A stretch of DNA of 14,676 bases from an uncultured Pseudomonadota bacterium (GTDB lineage Bacteria; Pseudomonadota; Gammaproteobacteria; Methylococcales; Methylomonadaceae): contig CAIVBX010000210.1 in assembly GCA_903904275.1 (NCBI GenBank), positions 1 through 14,676 of the forward strand, read 5' to 3'. Of this stretch, positions 7,334 through 14,676 are shown piece by piece. A program made the translations under genes and the position numbers. The stretch's first letter is position 1. Each line of letters opens with the position of its first letter. The notes beneath the pieces were generated by a model. That model did not search any database and was not told the DNA's origin. It saw nothing but the letters and a program-made list of their open reading frames with translations.

Positions 7334-8878
7334 ATGGCGTTGCTACCAACTATTTTGTTAATTGACGATAATCAAACACGCATTAACCAAGTTGAAATTG
7401 TTTTTCAATTCATGGGTTACGACACAAAAACCATCTGTTCAGATAATTACGCCGATTATTTACATGAAATCAATCGCGTTTGTAGTATTTTCATCGGTGA
7501 AGGTATTCGTAAACAATTCATGATTTTGAATGAAATTACTGAAATGGCTCGAATTCCTGTCATTTTTTTGGCTAATAGTAGCGATGAAATGACAGTTGAG
7601 CAGGTTAATGAAAAATTATTTCACGTTTTATCCACACCATTACAGCACACACAATTAACCCCCTTACTTGCTAAACTTCCCGTTAATCGAACTACCTCGT
7701 TACAACCTAGCATCACGATTGAAACACAAAAATTCGTTTTAAATAATTCTGACAACGAAAAAGCCTTATCACTTGCGGCTTCACGTCTAAAAGGCAATAG
7801 TGCAGCGATGGTTCAAATTCGCAAAATGATTGCCCAAGTGGCGGAATCTGACGCGACTGTTTTAATTTTAGGCGAATCGGGAACAGGAAAAGAAGTGGTT
7901 GCGAATGCGTTGCATGATGCGTCATTACGCCGTGATAAACCTTTTGTGCCAATCAATTGCGGTGCAATTCCTGCCGAATTGTTGGAAAGTGAATTATTTG
8001 GACATGAAAAAGGGGCGTTCACAGGCGCATTAACCGCACGTCAAGGACGTTTTGAAATGGCTGAAGGCGGCACGTTATTTTTAGATGAAATTGGTGATAT
8101 GCCTTTAGCAATGCAAGTGAAATTGTTGCGTGTATTGCAAGAACGCAATTTTGAACGAGTTGGTGGAAATAAAACGATTCTTTGTGATGTGCGTGTCATT
8201 GCGGCAACCCATCGAAATTTAGAAACTGAAATTAAAAATAATCGTTTTCGTGAAGATTTATTTTATCGATTAAACGTTTTTCCCATCGAAATGCCGCCGT
8301 TAAAAGAACGTGCTGAAGATATTCCTGTTTTAATTGAGGAATTGATGACACGCATGGCGCAAGCAAATAGAGGTTTTGTGAAATTGACACCTAATGCGCT
8401 TGCTACGTTGATGCACTATGAATGGCAAGGAAACGTCCGCGAATTAGCGAATTTAATCGAACGATTAGCGATTATTTATCCGAAAGGATTGGTTGATGTT
8501 GATGATTTGCCTGCAAAATTCAAACAATATCGCGTGGAAGCTCCCGTTGAATTCACATTGCCAGATTTACCTGAAGATACCGAAGATAAAATTAAAGTTC
8601 GTCAAGAAATTGTCGAAAATATGACGGCGATGACTCAAACCACACCCGATGAAATGCACGCTTTAATGAGTCCGCATGAATATGTACCAGAAACAAATAG
8701 CGTGCAGTTACCCGAAGAGGGCATCGATTTAAAAGAATACTTAAATACGATGGAATTAGAGTTAATTCGTCAGGCGTTAGATGAATGTAATGGCGTTGTC
8801 GCGCACGCCGCGAAACGTTTGAATATGCGCCGCACAACATTAGTTGAAAAGTTACGAAAATTTGATTTAGGTCGTTAG
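7334..8878 (+). CDS. fleQ: Sigma-54-dependent flagellar master regulator FleQ/FlrA
   Basis: A 514-aa bacterial enhancer-binding protein that drives sigma-54 transcription of early flagellar genes. The start MALLPTILLIDDN (ATG 7334) gives the usual FleQ length. Residues 1 to about 115 are a FleQ-type receiver-like domain with no Asp where the phospho-acceptor should be (SIFIGEG). The AAA+ domain covers about 152-395: Walker A GESGTGKE (180-187), GAFTGA sigma-54 contact loop (227-232), Walker B TLFLDEIGD (247-255), and FREDLFYRLNVFPIEMPPL (305-323). A linker (about 400-460) leads to a Fis-type HTH at about 465-510 (HAAKRLNMRRTTLVEKLRKF). Against Pseudomonas FleQ, from memory, the c-di-GMP residues of the LFRS motif align with AASR (148-151), and Arg185/Asn186 align with Asn191/Ala192; the ExxxR pair is kept (Glu336/Arg340). 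The gene lies directly before fliE and is divergent from corB. Confidence 0.95.
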   Translation: MALLPTILLIDDNQTRINQVEIVFQFMGYDTKTICSDNYADYLHEINRVCSIFIGEGIRKQFMILNEITEMARIPVIFLANSSDEMTVEQVNEKLFHVLSTPLQHTQLTPLLAKLPVNRTTSLQPSITIETQKFVLNNSDNEKALSLAASRLKGNSAAMVQIRKMIAQVAESDATVLILGESGTGKEVVANALHDASLRRDKPFVPINCGAIPAELLESELFGHEKGAFTGALTARQGRFEMAEGGTLFLDEIGDMPLAMQVKLLRVLQERNFERVGGNKTILCDVRVIAATHRNLETEIKNNRFREDLFYRLNVFPIEMPPLKERAEDIPVLIEELMTRMAQANRGFVKLTPNALATLMHYEWQGNVRELANLIERLAIIYPKGLVDVDDLPAKFKQYRVEAPVEFTLPDLPEDTEDKIKVRQEIVENMTAMTQTTPDEMHALMSPHEYVPETNSVQLPEEGIDLKEYLNTMELELIRQALDECNGVVAHAAKRLNMRRTTLVEKLRKFDLGR

Positions 8879-8884
8879 AAAACT

Positions 8885-8898
8885 GTCGCATTTTTGAC
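8885..8898 (+). promoter_or_regulatory. Candidate FleQ box upstream of fliE
   Basis: GTCGCATTTTTGAC begins 7 nt after the fleQ stop. It has the GTC-N8-GAC form and the 14-bp length of the Pseudomonas FleQ-box consensus (GTCaNTAAAtTGAC, from memory), but its centre differs (TTT in place of AAA). It lies about 18 nt before the -24 element, roughly -58 to -45 from the predicted start. The position suits an activator site for the neighbouring FleQ. Binding is inferred. Confidence 0.35.
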
Positions 8899-8950
8899 GT
8901 TTAAATCCTTTTTTACTGGCATCAATCCTGCTTATAAAATTTTAAACGTC
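8896..8950. repeat. Perfect 10-bp inverted repeat bracketing the fliE sigma-54 promoter
   Basis: GACGTTTAAA at 8896-8905 and TTTAAACGTC at 8941-8950 are exact reverse complements separated by 35 nt. The sigma-54 -24/-12 element (8917-8933) lies wholly inside the spacer, and the right arm covers the predicted transcription start. The left arm shares its GAC with the FleQ-box-like site. The arms could be paired operator sites that allow looping, or could form a stem in a transcript reading through from fleQ. The repeat is exact; its function is not known. Confidence 0.6.
8917..8933 (+). promoter_or_regulatory. Sigma-54 (-24/-12) promoter of the fliE operon
   Basis: The site reads TGGCAT-CAATC-CTGC-TT. 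The invariant GG (8918-8919) and GC (8930-8931) have the spacing of the consensus TGGCAC-N5-TTGC. The predicted start is near 8943, about 30 nt before the fliE ATG. It lies immediately downstream of a gene for a sigma-54 activator (FleQ) and upstream of a flagellar class II operon, as expected in gammaproteobacteria that use the FleQ/FlrA hierarchy. Confidence 0.75.
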
Positions 8951-8971
8951 CCTGATTTAGAGAGAATAAAA

Positions 8972-9286
8972 ATGAACGACATCCATATCGGCTCTGCTTT
9001 AGAACAAATCCACAAATTATCTGCCGCCGCAGGTAGCAAACTTCCCGAAGTTCCGTCAGAAGGTATCGATTTTGGCGCAATTCTCAAAAATGCCATCAAC
9101 GATGTTAATGAAAAACAACAAGTTGAAGGCAATATGAAAGCCGCTTTTGAAGGCGGCGATAAAACCATGAATCTGGCAGAAGTGATGGTTGCATCACAAA
9201 AAGCCGATGTTTCTTTCAAAGGCATAATGCAGGTGCGAAACAAATTAGTTGAAGCCTACAAAGATGTCATGAATATGCCCATGTAA
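8972..9286 (+). CDS. fliE: Flagellar hook-basal body protein FliE
   Basis: A 104-aa protein that links the MS ring (FliF) to the proximal rod and is the first substrate of the flagellar type III export apparatus. The conserved C-terminal half is clear: MNLAEVMVASQKADVSFKGI, then QVRNKLVEAYKDVMNMPM, the standard FliE ending. The N-terminal region is variable, as in the family. I chose the ATG at 8972 (MNDIHIGSALEQI), with a GAGAG ribosome binding site at 8960-8964. Upstream in-frame extension to 8894 would run through the sigma-54 promoter and is rejected. It is the first gene of the operon and stops 21 nt before fliF. Confidence 0.95.
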   Translation: MNDIHIGSALEQIHKLSAAAGSKLPEVPSEGIDFGAILKNAINDVNEKQQVEGNMKAAFEGGDKTMNLAEVMVASQKADVSFKGIMQVRNKLVEAYKDVMNMPM

Positions 9287-9307
9287 TCCAAGCCCTGTGA
9301 ATAGACA

Positions 9308-11071
9308 ATGAGTGAACAAAACAGCACAAATCCGCTCGCTGCGACAGGTGGCACGGACATAACAACAGGTAGTTCAAGCAATGGCTTTATGTCAGGTTTG
9401 CACCTTGAAGGACATCCCGCCATTCGTGGACTTTCTCAATTAACAATGGCGCGTCAAGTTGCCATTATGTTGGGTTTAGCATTAAGCGTGGCGATTGGGA
9501 TTGCAGTCGTTTTGTGGTCTCAAGATGCAAATTATGCACGGCTTTACACAGAACTCAACGACAAAGACACCGCTGAAATTCTCGAATCATTAAACGCTCA
9601 GGGCGTGAAATATAAAATTGAGGAAGGTGGCGGCATTATGGTCTTGGCGGACAAAGTCAATGACACAAAATTAAAACTTGCCGCGCAAGGTTTGCCAAAA
9701 AGTAACAGTTTGGGATATGAGTTACTTGATAAAGAACAAAGTTTTGGCACGAGCAAAACGGCAGAATTAGCACGCCATCAACGCGCTTTAGAAGGTGAAA
9801 TTGCGCGAACCATTATGTCAATTCAAAGTGTTAAAACGGCGCGAGTTTTATTGGCGTTACCAGTGCAATCCGTTTTTGTTCGGGAACGTAAAAAACCTAG
9901 CGCGTCAGTCATTGTCCATTTATACCAAGGTCGGACTTTAGACAAAGGACAAGTCGAAGCGATTGTGCATTTGGTTTCATCTAGTGTGCCACAACTTGAT
10001 GCAGACCATGTCACAGTTGTCGATTACAAAGGACAAATGTTGAATTCTCGCGCGAGTGCCGCCGAAAATTTGACAGCTAACCAGTTTGAATTCAAAACAG
10101 GTATTGAAGAACATTTGATGCACCGCATCGAAAACATTATGTCACCGCTAGTGGGTGCTGAAGCAATGCGTGTTCAAATTTCAGCAGACGTAGATTTTAC
10201 GGAAACTGATAAAACACAAGAAATGTTCAATCCTGATTTGCCAGCATTACGCAGTGAGCAAACGACAGATGAACAAAATAAAGAAAACCCACAAGGTGTT
10301 CCTGGTGCGTTGTCGAATCAACCGACACCAGCAGGTCAAGCTATTGAAGTGATTCCACCCGCGCAACCTAATTCGATTGCGGCAACAGAATCAAAAGGTT
10401 ATGCGTCAAAAACAGCAACACGAAATTACGAATTAGATAAAACGATTACGCATACTAAATTAGCATCAGGTTTATTACGTCGTTTATCCGTTGCGGTGGT
10501 TGTTGATGATAGACATATTCCACAAGCTGACGGTTCTGCAAAATCACAACCTTATGCACAAGAAGATTTGAATCGTTTTAATGATTTGGTGAAACAAGCG
10601 GTGGGGTTTGATAGTGGACGTGGTGATGCTGTGACCGTTACGAATGTGAGTTTTAGAGGTGCAGATTTAGATGCGCCACCAGAATTGCCATTATGGAAAG
10701 AAACGTGGTTTATCGAATTAGTTAAACAAGTTGCTGCGGTCTTAGCCATCATCTTCTTAATCTTCGGTGTATTACGTCCAACGATTCGCGCTTTAATTGC
10801 TAAAGACGAAGATGAAAAACGCGCAATTGCCGAAGCAGAAGAACAAGCCCGCGCAGCAGCATTACTCGCAGCTGGCTTTATTCTTGACGCAGATGGTACG
10901 CCATTATCGCTTACTGACGATGATCAACATAAAATTGACGATTTGTTGGAATCAATGGATATGCCACGCGCTTATCAAAGTCGTTTGGATTATTTGAAAC
11001 GCTTGGCAGACGAAGATCCAAAAGTTATCGCACAAGTATTGAAAACATGGGTGAGAAAAGATGTCGGATAA
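9308..11071 (+). CDS. fliF: Flagellar MS-ring protein FliF
   Basis: A 587-aa inner-membrane protein; many copies form the MS ring and part of the collar, the platform on which the flagellum assembles. The N-terminal cytoplasmic tail is followed by a first membrane segment at about 49-70, and then by the YscJ/FliF ring-building domains (for example ANYARLYTELNDKDTAEILESL, and QRALEGEIARTIMSIQSVKTARVLLALP near 158-185). A proline/glutamine-rich variable loop spans about 315-365. The second membrane segment lies at about 469-491. The C-terminal tail DYLKRLADEDPKVIAQVLKTWV (561-582) is the FliG-binding region. Length and layout are normal (E. coli 552 aa). Its stop overlaps the fliG start by 11 nt, consistent with coupled translation of the two partners. 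Confidence 0.97.
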   Translation: MSEQNSTNPLAATGGTDITTGSSSNGFMSGLHLEGHPAIRGLSQLTMARQVAIMLGLALSVAIGIAVVLWSQDANYARLYTELNDKDTAEILESLNAQGVKYKIEEGGGIMVLADKVNDTKLKLAAQGLPKSNSLGYELLDKEQSFGTSKTAELARHQRALEGEIARTIMSIQSVKTARVLLALPVQSVFVRERKKPSASVIVHLYQGRTLDKGQVEAIVHLVSSSVPQLDADHVTVVDYKGQMLNSRASAAENLTANQFEFKTGIEEHLMHRIENIMSPLVGAEAMRVQISADVDFTETDKTQEMFNPDLPALRSEQTTDEQNKENPQGVPGALSNQPTPAGQAIEVIPPAQPNSIAATESKGYASKTATRNYELDKTITHTKLASGLLRRLSVAVVVDDRHIPQADGSAKSQPYAQEDLNRFNDLVKQAVGFDSGRGDAVTVTNVSFRGADLDAPPELPLWKETWFIELVKQVAAVLAIIFLIFGVLRPTIRALIAKDEDEKRAIAEAEEQARAAALLAAGFILDADGTPLSLTDDDQHKIDDLLESMDMPRAYQSRLDYLKRLADEDPKVIAQVLKTWVRKDVG

Positions 11072-12065
11072 AATTTTAATGAGATATGCCGACCGCGCGG
11101 CGGTGTTATTGCTCGCGTTAGGGATGGACAAAGCGGCATTCGTTTTAAAACAAATGAATCCGCGCGAAGTTCAAACAGTTTGTAGTGCAATGGCAAATGT
11201 TGGCGACGTATCTGTCCCGTTAATTGAAGAAATTGTCGAAGAGTTCATTAAAGAAATTAAAGCGCAAACCGCGTTAGGCATGAATTCTGATGATTATATT
11301 CGCACGGTGTTAGTGAATGCGTTAGGTGCTGATAAAGCGAACAGCATTTTGGATAGAATTTTCCAAGGCGGCAGCTCGAAAGGTATCGAACAGCTGAAAT
11401 GGCTAGATTCACGTTCCATTTCCGATATGATTCGCGCAGAACATCCGCAAATTATCGCCACGTTATTGTCGTTAATGGATGCAGAGCAAGCGGCGGAAGT
11501 GATGATGTATTTCCCTGATACGTTACGACCTGATTTGATGATTCGTATAGCAACGATGCAAGGTATTCAACCGCAAGCGTTACGCGAATTAGACCAAATT
11601 ATGGAAAAACAATTGACGGGTTCTGACAATGTAAAATCAACCAGTTTGGGTGGTGTCGATACGGCTGCAAGTATCTTGAACTTCATGGAAACTGCTGCTA
11701 CTGAAGCAGTAATGACTCAAATCACCGAACAACGTGCTGAATTAGCACAAGAAATTCAAGAAAAAATGTTCACTTTCGATGACCTTATTGGCATTGACGA
11801 TCGAGGAATGCAAACCATGTTGCGTGAAGTTGCAACAGGCAATTTACTTCTTGCATTGCGTGGTGTGGATGAAGCACTTAAAGAAAAAATCTTCTCGAAT
11901 ATGTCAAAACGTGCTGCTGAAATGTTACGCGACGATTTGGAAGCCTCGCCACCTGCAAAACTTAGCGATGTTGAACAAGCACAAAAAGATATTCTTGCCA
12001 TTGCGAAACGTTTGGCAGAATCGGGTGAAATTAGCTTAGGTGGTTCATCAGATGACTTCGTCTAA
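11061..12065 (+). CDS. fliG: Flagellar motor switch protein FliG
   Basis: A 334-aa rotor protein that binds FliF through its N-terminal domain, FliM through the middle domain, and the stator MotA through its C-terminal domain. The EHPQ motif is at 127-130 and the armadillo-linking hydrophobic motif MFTFDDL at 236-242. The torque helix SKRAAEMLRDDLE (282-294) keeps the charged residues equivalent to E. coli Arg281, Asp288 and Asp289 (here Arg284, Asp291, Asp292), and E. coli Lys264 is matched by Arg267. The motor interface therefore looks fully functional. The gene overlaps fliF by 11 nt and fliH by 14 nt (to the ATG at 12052). Confidence 0.97.
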   Translation: MSDKILMRYADRAAVLLLALGMDKAAFVLKQMNPREVQTVCSAMANVGDVSVPLIEEIVEEFIKEIKAQTALGMNSDDYIRTVLVNALGADKANSILDRIFQGGSSKGIEQLKWLDSRSISDMIRAEHPQIIATLLSLMDAEQAAEVMMYFPDTLRPDLMIRIATMQGIQPQALRELDQIMEKQLTGSDNVKSTSLGGVDTAASILNFMETAATEAVMTQITEQRAELAQEIQEKMFTFDDLIGIDDRGMQTMLREVATGNLLLALRGVDEALKEKIFSNMSKRAAEMLRDDLEASPPAKLSDVEQAQKDILAIAKRLAESGEISLGGSSDDFV

Positions 12066-12768
12066 TCGTCCACGTTTTTCGGCGGCTGAATTAGAGTCGT
12101 TGCGTTTATGGACGACGCCATATTTCAATGAAGATGAGAAACCACAAAAAATTATCGAACCTGAAATTGTCGAAGAAGAACCGCCTGCGCCAACATTGAC
12201 CGTTGAAGAAATTGAAGCTATTCAAAAACAAGCTCACGCCGAAGGATTTGCGCTAGGCAAACAAGAAGGTTATCAAGCGGGTTTTGTTGAAGGTTCAAAA
12301 AAAGGTTACGATGAAAATGTGCATTTGATTGAAGTACGCACTACGCAACTTGTTAATTTACTTGAATCTTTTTCAACACCATTTAAACACCTTGATGACA
12401 GCGTAGAACATGCTTTGGCTGATTTGTCCGTCAAAATTGCCAAACACATTTTGCATCGTGAAATTGAATTGGATTCTGGACAAGTAACTGCAGCGGTAAA
12501 AGCGGCTATCGCCGCTTTGCCTATTGCTTCGCAAAACGTGAAACTTTATTTGAATCCTGAAGATGCTGATTTAGTCAGTTTTAATTTAGGTTTAGGTGAA
12601 TCGCCATCGGCTTGGACAATTATCGAAGATGCGTCAATTACGCGCGGTGGTTGCAAAGTAGAAACTGAAATTTCTCATGTCGATGCGACAGTCGAAAATC
12701 GCTTAAATGCCGTTTTAGAATCGATGTTTGGTGAAGATTTTATTCAACACGATGAGGCTAAAAAATGA
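12052..12768 (+). CDS. fliH: Flagellar export ATPase regulator FliH
   Basis: A 238-aa cytoplasmic protein that dimerises, binds and restrains the ATPase FliI, and docks the complex to FliN/FlhA. A lone Trp20 in the N-terminal region (SLRLWTTPYF) is a candidate for the aromatic docking residue. Six glycines at exact four-residue spacing (65, 69, 73, 77, 81, 85) make the GxxxG helical repeat typical of FliH. The C-terminal half (about 105-230) has the FliH/YscL pattern, such as LADLSVKIAKHILHREIELD. I chose the ATG at 12052, with AGGTGG 8 nt upstream; an in-frame GTG at 12040 would add four residues. It overlaps fliG by 14 nt and fliI by 4 nt (ATGA). Confidence 0.93.
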   Translation: MTSSNRPRFSAAELESLRLWTTPYFNEDEKPQKIIEPEIVEEEPPAPTLTVEEIEAIQKQAHAEGFALGKQEGYQAGFVEGSKKGYDENVHLIEVRTTQLVNLLESFSTPFKHLDDSVEHALADLSVKIAKHILHREIELDSGQVTAAVKAAIAALPIASQNVKLYLNPEDADLVSFNLGLGESPSAWTIIEDASITRGGCKVETEISHVDATVENRLNAVLESMFGEDFIQHDEAKK

Positions 12769-14114
12769 TTCCAACCGCTAATCGCTCATCAATTTGGCTA
12801 GAAAGATTAAAGCCTTATGCCGAACGTGCCGATACACCTCACGAGTTGATTGTTGAAGGAAAACTGTCGCGAATGGTCGGTTTGACGTTAGAAGCGATTG
12901 GTTGTCGTGCAGCGATTGGTTCACGTTGTGAAATTGAAACGAAAAGTGGACGGATGATTGAAGCTGAGGTCGTAGGTTTTTCGGGTTCAAAAGTCTTTTT
13001 AATGCCAACCGCTGAAGTGTATGGTTTAGAACCCGATTGCCGTGTTATTCCAATGGGCAAAAATAGTTTGGCAAAAGTCGGTTTTGGTTTATTAGGTCGA
13101 GTTTTAGATGGCGCAGGAAATCCGCTAGACGATAAAGGTACATTGAAAACAACCGCGCAAGTTTCATTAACGGGCAAACCCATTAACCCATTATCACGCA
13201 AACCAATTCGTGAGCCTTTAGATGTTGGTGTTCGCGCTATCAATTCGATTTTAGCGGTTGGACGTGGACAGCGGATGGGCTTGTTTGCGGGGACAGGCGT
13301 AGGTAAAAGTATTTTGCTTGGCATGATGACGAAATTCACGAATGCAGACATTGTTGTAGTTGGCTTGGTTGGTGAACGTGGTCGAGAAGTGAATGAATTC
13401 GTGTTGAAAATTCTGGGCGAAGAAGGTTTGAAACGCGCAGTCATCATTGCAAGTCCAGCTGATTGTCCACCGTTAATGCGTGTTCACGGTGCATTGTTGG
13501 CGACAAGTGTGGCAGAGTATTTTCGTGATCAAGGTAAAGATGTTTTACTTTTGATGGATTCGTTAACTCGTTTTGCGCAAGCGCATCGCGAAATTGCTTT
13601 GGCAATTGATGAACCGCCTGCAACGAAAGGTTATCCACCTTCGGTATTTGCAAAATTGCCCCATTTGGTGGAACGTGCAGGAAATGCGGATGAAGGTGGT
13701 GGTTCGATTACCGCGTTTTATACTGTTTTAACAGAAGGCGATGATAATAACGATCCCATTGCAGATGCGGCACGAGGCGTTTTAGATGGACATATTGTGT
13801 TATCACGCGAATTAGCTGAATCGGGACACTTTCCTGCGATTGATATTGAAGCCTCGATTAGTCGTGTAATGACAGATATTTCTGATGCCAATCATTTGAA
13901 ATTGGCGCGTGAATTACGTCGTTTATATTCACTTTATCAACAAAATAAAGATTTAATCAGTGTTGGTGCATATCAACCAGGTTCTGACCCGCGCATTGAT
14001 CAAGCGATTGCAAAACGGCCTGCAATTGTCGATTTTTTACAACAAGATATGGATGTTTCTGTGAACATTGAACAAAGTTTGTATCAACTCGAATTGTTAT
14101 TAAATTTACGTTAA
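12765..14114 (+). CDS. fliI: Flagellum-specific export ATPase FliI
   Basis: A 449-aa hexameric ATPase related to the F1 beta subunit; it energises the release of export substrates from their chaperones at the base of the flagellum. The P-loop AGTGVGKS spans 175-182, Walker B is LLLMDSLTRF (261-270) with Asp265, and the ATPase signature FPAIDIEASISR spans 356-367. The type III-specific region EPLDVGVRAINSILAVGRGQRMGLFAG (150-176) separates it from F1 subunits. Length is close to that of E. coli FliI (457 aa). Its ATG overlaps the fliH stop, so regulator and enzyme are probably translated together. A 202-codon open frame on the opposite strand (12839-13447) is a coding shadow. Confidence 0.97.
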   Translation: MIPTANRSSIWLERLKPYAERADTPHELIVEGKLSRMVGLTLEAIGCRAAIGSRCEIETKSGRMIEAEVVGFSGSKVFLMPTAEVYGLEPDCRVIPMGKNSLAKVGFGLLGRVLDGAGNPLDDKGTLKTTAQVSLTGKPINPLSRKPIREPLDVGVRAINSILAVGRGQRMGLFAGTGVGKSILLGMMTKFTNADIVVVGLVGERGREVNEFVLKILGEEGLKRAVIIASPADCPPLMRVHGALLATSVAEYFRDQGKDVLLLMDSLTRFAQAHREIALAIDEPPATKGYPPSVFAKLPHLVERAGNADEGGGSITAFYTVLTEGDDNNDPIADAARGVLDGHIVLSRELAESGHFPAIDIEASISRVMTDISDANHLKLARELRRLYSLYQQNKDLISVGAYQPGSDPRIDQAIAKRPAIVDFLQQDMDVSVNIEQSLYQLELLLNLR

Positions 14115-14127
14115 GCGAGTTTTTATC

Positions 14128-14589
14128 ATGAAAAAAAGATCAAAACGGTTGGAATTGATTGTTGATATTAAAGCAAATCAAGAACAAAAAGCCTTGGAAA
14201 TGCTTGGGCAATCGCAGCGACAACATTCTGAAATGAAACGACAAGTTGATGGATTAACACATTATCGCGGTGATTATGTCGATAAATGCAACGCTTTTGC
14301 GCGTAATGGCGTTCAGGTTTCACGGTTAATCGAGTTCCGCTCGTTCATCGATAAATTAGACATTGCGATTGCGGGACAAGAAAAAATCTTAAAAAACATG
14401 GAACAACACGTTCAACTTAATCGCAAAATGTGGGAATACTCGCATCACAGCACGCAAACGATTAAAAAAGTCCGCGAATCTGCTTTAAAAATTGAACAAA
14501 AACATGAAAATAAACGTGAACAAGCGGAACAAGATGAACACGCTTCCCGCTTAGGACGCAAAAAATTAACAGGCTACGCCGCCTACTAA
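14128..14589 (+). CDS. fliJ: Flagellar export protein FliJ
   Basis: A 153-aa, highly charged and helical protein (E. coli FliJ is 147 aa). FliJ forms an antiparallel coiled coil that sits in the FliI hexamer, much like the gamma subunit of F1, and recycles export chaperones through FlhA. The sequence is nearly all Lys/Glu/Gln-rich heptad-like helix, with the FliJ-type start RLELIVDIKANQEQKALEMLGQSQ and a basic tail (SRLGRKKLTGYAAY). Primary sequence is weakly conserved in this family, so the call also rests on position, 13 nt after fliI and before the probable fliK gene. Confidence 0.88.
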   Translation: MKKRSKRLELIVDIKANQEQKALEMLGQSQRQHSEMKRQVDGLTHYRGDYVDKCNAFARNGVQVSRLIEFRSFIDKLDIAIAGQEKILKNMEQHVQLNRKMWEYSHHSTQTIKKVRESALKIEQKHENKREQAEQDEHASRLGRKKLTGYAAY

Positions 14590-14610
14590 ATTAAAAAAGG
14601 TTAAACACTT

Positions 14611-14676
14611 ATGATTACGGTAACTGCTTCTCCTACATTGCCAGCCAATACAGTAGTACCTGTTTCTGATGGTACT
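14611..14676 (+). CDS. Start of next flagellar gene, probably hook-length control protein FliK (truncated by window)
   Basis: An ATG at 14611, with an AAAGG ribosome binding site at 14596-14600, opens a frame that stays open to the window edge (22 codons: MITVTASPTLPANTVVPVSD and on). The short Thr/Pro/Val-rich start is too variable to identify. In the common fliEFGHIJK order this position belongs to fliK, the ruler that sets hook length and switches export specificity, and FliK N-termini are typically of this low-complexity kind. The identity is inferred from order, not from the sequence. Confidence 0.5.
   Translation, partial: MITVTASPTLPANTVVPVSDGT

Noticed and set aside
7451..7458. GCCGATTA, resembling the -10 of a sigma-28 flagellar promoter
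   Set aside because: It is inside the fleQ coding region and no TAAA element lies about 15 nt upstream.
8894..8971. Upstream in-frame extension of fliE
   Set aside because: It would translate the sigma-54 promoter and inverted repeat; the ATG at 8972 has a ribosome binding site and gives a normal FliE length.
11041..12768. Overlapping starts and stops in fliF-fliG-fliH-fliI as something unusual
   Set aside because: Short overlaps of 4-14 nt are ordinary in tightly packed flagellar operons.
12839..13447. A 202-codon open frame on the minus strand inside fliI
   Set aside because: It lies wholly opposite a highly conserved gene, has no recognisable domain and is Pro/Ser/Thr/Lys-rich as expected for an antisense shadow.

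Overview
The window is a piece of an AT-rich (roughly 40% GC by eye) gammaproteobacterial chromosome. It shows no sign of phage, transposon, plasmid or CRISPR content. The assignment rests on a FleQ-type flagellar master regulator beside the fliEFGHIJ operon, a CorB/YfjD-type CNNM protein and rsmD. The acyl-CoA ligase is of the type found with exosortase A, which together with the AT-richness would suit Thiotrichales- or Methylococcales-like bacteria. That finer placement is only a guess.

Left part (1-5907): envelope and glycan genes. On the minus strand lies a very large polytopic membrane protein with three VanZ-like repeats fused to an O-antigen ligase/polymerase module that carries a carbohydrate-binding-like insert. 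After a 35-nt gap it is followed by the first 101 codons of a TolC-like outer membrane protein that runs off the left edge. Divergent to these, on the plus strand, is an exosortase A-type acyl-CoA ligase, whose stop codon overlaps the start of rsmD (16S rRNA m2G966 methyltransferase).

Middle (5917-7333): corB on the minus strand converges on rsmD with only 9 nt between them and is divergent from fleQ. The corB-fleQ spacer holds a hairpin followed by a T-run, facing fleQ, and candidate promoters in both directions.

Right part (7334-14676): a flagellar cluster on the plus strand in the order fleQ, fliE, fliF, fliG, fliH, fliI, fliJ and the start of the next gene (probably fliK). FleQ is a sigma-54 activator with an intact GAFTGA motif. 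Immediately downstream of it, in front of fliE, are a good sigma-54 -24/-12 element, a FleQ-box-like site and a perfect 10-bp inverted repeat that brackets the promoter. FleQ therefore probably switches on the adjacent operon directly; no fleS/fleR pair lies between fleQ and fliE, unlike in Pseudomonas. The operon builds the basal body core (FliE rod adaptor, FliF MS ring, FliG rotor) and the export ATPase complex (FliH, FliI, FliJ). Its genes are packed with short overlaps or gaps.

The most unusual items are the triple-VanZ/polymerase fusion, the promoter architecture before fliE, and the loss in this FleQ of several residues that form the c-di-GMP pocket of Pseudomonas FleQ.
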